Below are positions 7,303 to 9,196 of a DNA stretch of 9,196 nt, one piece after another. Position numbers and translations under genes: made by a program. Numbering within the stretch: position 1 is the stretch's first letter; every line of letters begins with the position of its first letter. The notes under the pieces are model-generated. The model was not told where the DNA came from. It searched no databases and saw nothing but the letters and a program-made list of their open reading frames with translations. The DNA lies in NCBI GenBank assembly GCA_051649345.1, contig JBOFGX010000153.1:1-9196 (forward strand), given 5' to 3'. This stretch comes from Leadbetterella sp051649345 (lineage in GTDB: Bacteria; Bacteroidota; Bacteroidia; Cytophagales; Spirosomataceae).

Positions 7303-9195
7303 ATGAAAAAGAAGATCGAAATTCTTGCTCCAGCAAAAAATTTGTATCAAGGAATGGCCGCTATCAATGCGGGTGCAGATGCCGTATACATAGGTGCTCC
7401 CCAGTTTGGAGCTCGCTCCAATGCCACCAATTCTGTAGAAGATATCGCAGAAATGGTACGCTATGCCCATCTTTTCAGAGCCAAGGTTTTTGTGGTACTC
7501 AATACCATTTTGTACGATAACGAATTGGCTACTTGCCAAAAACTCATTCATAAACTATATAAAATAGGAGTAGATGCCCTTATCGTCCAAGATATGGCCA
7601 TTATGGAGATGGATCTACCTCCCATCGTGATTCATGCCAGTACACAAGCCAATAATCGGGATGCCGACCATGTAAAATTCCTCGCCGATGCGGGTATGAA
7701 ACGTGCTGTTTTAGCTAGAGAACTCAACCTCGATCAAGTACGAGAAATCAGCGAAGCAACCGATATTGAGTTGGAATTCTTTGTTTCGGGAGCCTTATGC
7801 GTGTCGTTTAGTGGTAATTGCTACATGAGCGTGGCCAATGGAGAGCGAAGTGCCAACCGCGGTTCTTGTGCTCAAAACTGCCGATTGCCCTACCAATTGA
7901 TCGACGGAACGGGTACTACCCTCATTCAAAACAGTCATCTGCTATCGATCAAAGACTTGGACTTGAGCGATCAACTACCCAATTTGATCGAGGCAGGCGT
8001 AAGCTCTTTCAAGATCGAAGGTAGGCTTAAGGATATCGTGTATGTGAAGAATAATACGTCTTTTTTACGAAAAAAATTAGACGCTTTTTTGTCTGAAAAC
8101 TCCGATAAATACATCAAAGCCTCCTCGGGTAAAACCATTTACAACTTTGAACCCGAAATGGATCGCAGTTTCAATAGAGGCTATACCGATTATTTTGTAA
8201 ACAAACGCAAAGAGAAAATCGGCTCTTGGGAGAGTCCCAAGTCCCAGGGACAATACATCGGGAAACTCCTCGAATCCAAGCCCAATGGGTATTTGATCGA
8301 GAATTTTGAGAAACTCAACAACGGCGATGGATTGTATTTTATCAATCAAGAAGGTGTCGCAGATGGTGTGCAAATCAATGTGATTTTCAACAACTTGGTG
8401 ATTCCCAATGCCTTCAAAGAAATACCTGTTGGAACCATAATCTACCGAAACTCCGACGCTGAGTTTAATAAAATGGTCGAGAAAGAAAACAGTGCTGTAC
8501 GGAAAATTGGTGTATCACTCCAGTTCACAGAAACGCCCGAAGGCTTCTTTCTCCTTGCAATCGATGAAGACGGTCATCAGTGTATTCGATTGCTCAAAAC
8601 CGAAAAAGAAGCCGCCCGAAGCGAGGAATCTGTGGTTCCCAATATCCAAAAAAACCTGGCCAAAACGGGTAATACCCCGTTTGAAGTGACCAATATCGAT
8701 GTAAAAATCAGTCAAAATTGGTTTTTGCAAACCTCCAAAGTGAACGAGATTCGTAGGGAAGTACTGGAAGCTCTTGCCGACATCCGCGTAAAAGAATACC
8801 ATAGAGAAGAATACCAAATCCAGAAAACCGAGCATCCCTACCCTGTACAAAAACTAGATTTTATGTACAATGTGGCCAACCAAAAGGCAAGAGAGTTTTA
8901 TCAAAGACACGGAGTCACCGAAATCGAAAAAGCCTTTGAACTCCAGTGGGATCCCGGCAAGGCCCGTGTTATGACCACCAAGTATTGCGTAAAGTATGAA
9001 CTAGGCAAATGTGCCCGTTTCCAGCGTGAAACCATGGGTGCAAAACTCGTGGAACCCCTTACGCTCAAGCACGGCGAAGTAGAATACAAACTCAAGTTTA
9101 ATTGCAAGCCCTGCGAAATGGAAATCTGGGAAAAAGATGCCGAACTCGAATACGAGGACGAAGACGAGCAATTGGGCACTGTGGAGAAGTGGTGA
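7303..9195 (+). CDS. U32 family protein, RlhA-like (probable 23S rRNA hydroxylation factor)
   Basis: This complete 630-residue protein ends with TGA one base before the window edge. The N-terminal U32 TIM-barrel-type domain begins IEILAPAKN (5-13) and has GADAVYIG (24-31). The U32 signature ExFxxGxxCxxxxGxCxxS is at 158-176 (Cys166, Cys173), and Cys189 and Cys193 follow in GSCAQNCRLPY. The C-terminal region (about 520-605) has MTTKYCVKYELGKC (Cys562, Cys570) and FNCKPCEM (Cys601, Cys604), as in long U32 proteins related to E. coli RlhA (653 residues). The name 'peptidase' is historical. The studied bacterial members RlhA and TrhP hydroxylate a pyrimidine in 23S rRNA (C2501) or tRNA (U34), and the conserved cysteines probably bind an iron-sulfur cluster. 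Length and C-terminal region favour RlhA over the shorter TrhP. The protein is cytoplasmic, has a very acidic tail (EYEDEDEQ) and is functionally unrelated to the upstream operon. Confidence 0.85.
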   Translation: MKKKIEILAPAKNLYQGMAAINAGADAVYIGAPQFGARSNATNSVEDIAEMVRYAHLFRAKVFVVLNTILYDNELATCQKLIHKLYKIGVDALIVQDMAIMEMDLPPIVIHASTQANNRDADHVKFLADAGMKRAVLARELNLDQVREISEATDIELEFFVSGALCVSFSGNCYMSVANGERSANRGSCAQNCRLPYQLIDGTGTTLIQNSHLLSIKDLDLSDQLPNLIEAGVSSFKIEGRLKDIVYVKNNTSFLRKKLDAFLSENSDKYIKASSGKTIYNFEPEMDRSFNRGYTDYFVNKRKEKIGSWESPKSQGQYIGKLLESKPNGYLIENFEKLNNGDGLYFINQEGVADGVQINVIFNNLVIPNAFKEIPVGTIIYRNSDAEFNKMVEKENSAVRKIGVSLQFTETPEGFFLLAIDEDGHQCIRLLKTEKEAARSEESVVPNIQKNLAKTGNTPFEVTNIDVKISQNWFLQTSKVNEIRREVLEALADIRVKEYHREEYQIQKTEHPYPVQKLDFMYNVANQKAREFYQRHGVTEIEKAFELQWDPGKARVMTTKYCVKYELGKCARFQRETMGAKLVEPLTLKHGEVEYKLKFNCKPCEMEIWEKDAELEYEDEDEQLGTVEKW

Positions 9196-9196
9196 G

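Noticed and set aside
8515..8850. 111-codon open frame on the - strand, with other - strand and alternative-frame ORFs of 60-100 codons inside the U32 gene
   Set aside because: They are shadows of a well-supported coding sequence, with low-complexity or unfamiliar translations.
7303..9195. U32 gene as a secreted collagenase-type protease tied to the glycan locus
   Set aside because: It has no signal peptide, it is separated by a terminator and its own promoter box, and its cysteine pattern matches RNA-hydroxylation U32 proteins.
1..9196. Horizontal transfer suggested by the more A/T-rich look of parts of the lyase gene compared with the U32 gene
   Set aside because: Spot counts vary as much within genes as between them, and no mobile element, tRNA or repeat boundary is visible.

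Overview
The window looks like chromosomal DNA from a member of the Bacteroidota, possibly a Cytophagales-type environmental glycan degrader. This rests on three sequence observations: signal peptides that end in the F-S|Q style common in this phylum, starts preceded by A/T-rich sequence rather than a Shine-Dalgarno motif, and two TATTTTTG boxes matching the Bacteroidota -7 promoter consensus TAnnTTTG. The gene content also fits. Genus-level placement is a guess. Every convincing gene is on the + strand, and no intergenic gap exceeds about 145 bases.

Positions 1-7159 hold six co-oriented genes that form the 3' part of a polysaccharide or uronate utilisation locus. In order: (1) the 3' end of a protein with two 3-keto-disaccharide hydrolase (DUF1080) domains, cut by the window edge; (2) a Tat-exported Gfo/Idh/MocA oxidoreductase; (3) a secreted DUF4861 protein; (4) a secreted heparinase II/III-like polysaccharide lyase; (5) KduD, an SDR-family dehydrogenase; (6) KduI, the 5-keto-4-deoxyuronate isomerase. 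Gaps are 18, 58, 73, 8 and 52 bases. A strong intrinsic terminator with a C(UUCG)G loop lies at 7180-7208, just after kduI, and closes the unit.

A working model follows. The lyase cleaves a uronate-containing chain by beta-elimination and leaves 4,5-unsaturated uronate ends. Once released as monomers, these rearrange to 5-keto-4-deoxyuronate (DKI). KduI converts DKI to 2,5-diketo-3-deoxygluconate, and KduD reduces that to 2-keto-3-deoxygluconate (KDG). The DUF1080 and Gfo/Idh/MocA pair belongs to families used in a different, oxidation-based way of breaking glycosidic bonds through 3-keto sugars. Its presence here suggests that oxidative and beta-eliminative chemistry act on the same glycan. 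DUF4861 has no function I can state. KDG kinase, KDPG aldolase, GH88/GH105, SusC/SusD, transporters and a regulator are not in the window and may lie upstream or elsewhere.

Positions 7209-9196 hold an unrelated transcription unit: a short promoter region with a TATTTTTG box and a complete U32-family gene of the RlhA-like (RNA hydroxylation) type, which ends one base before the window does. I saw no RNA genes, insertion sequences, CRISPR arrays or phage features.
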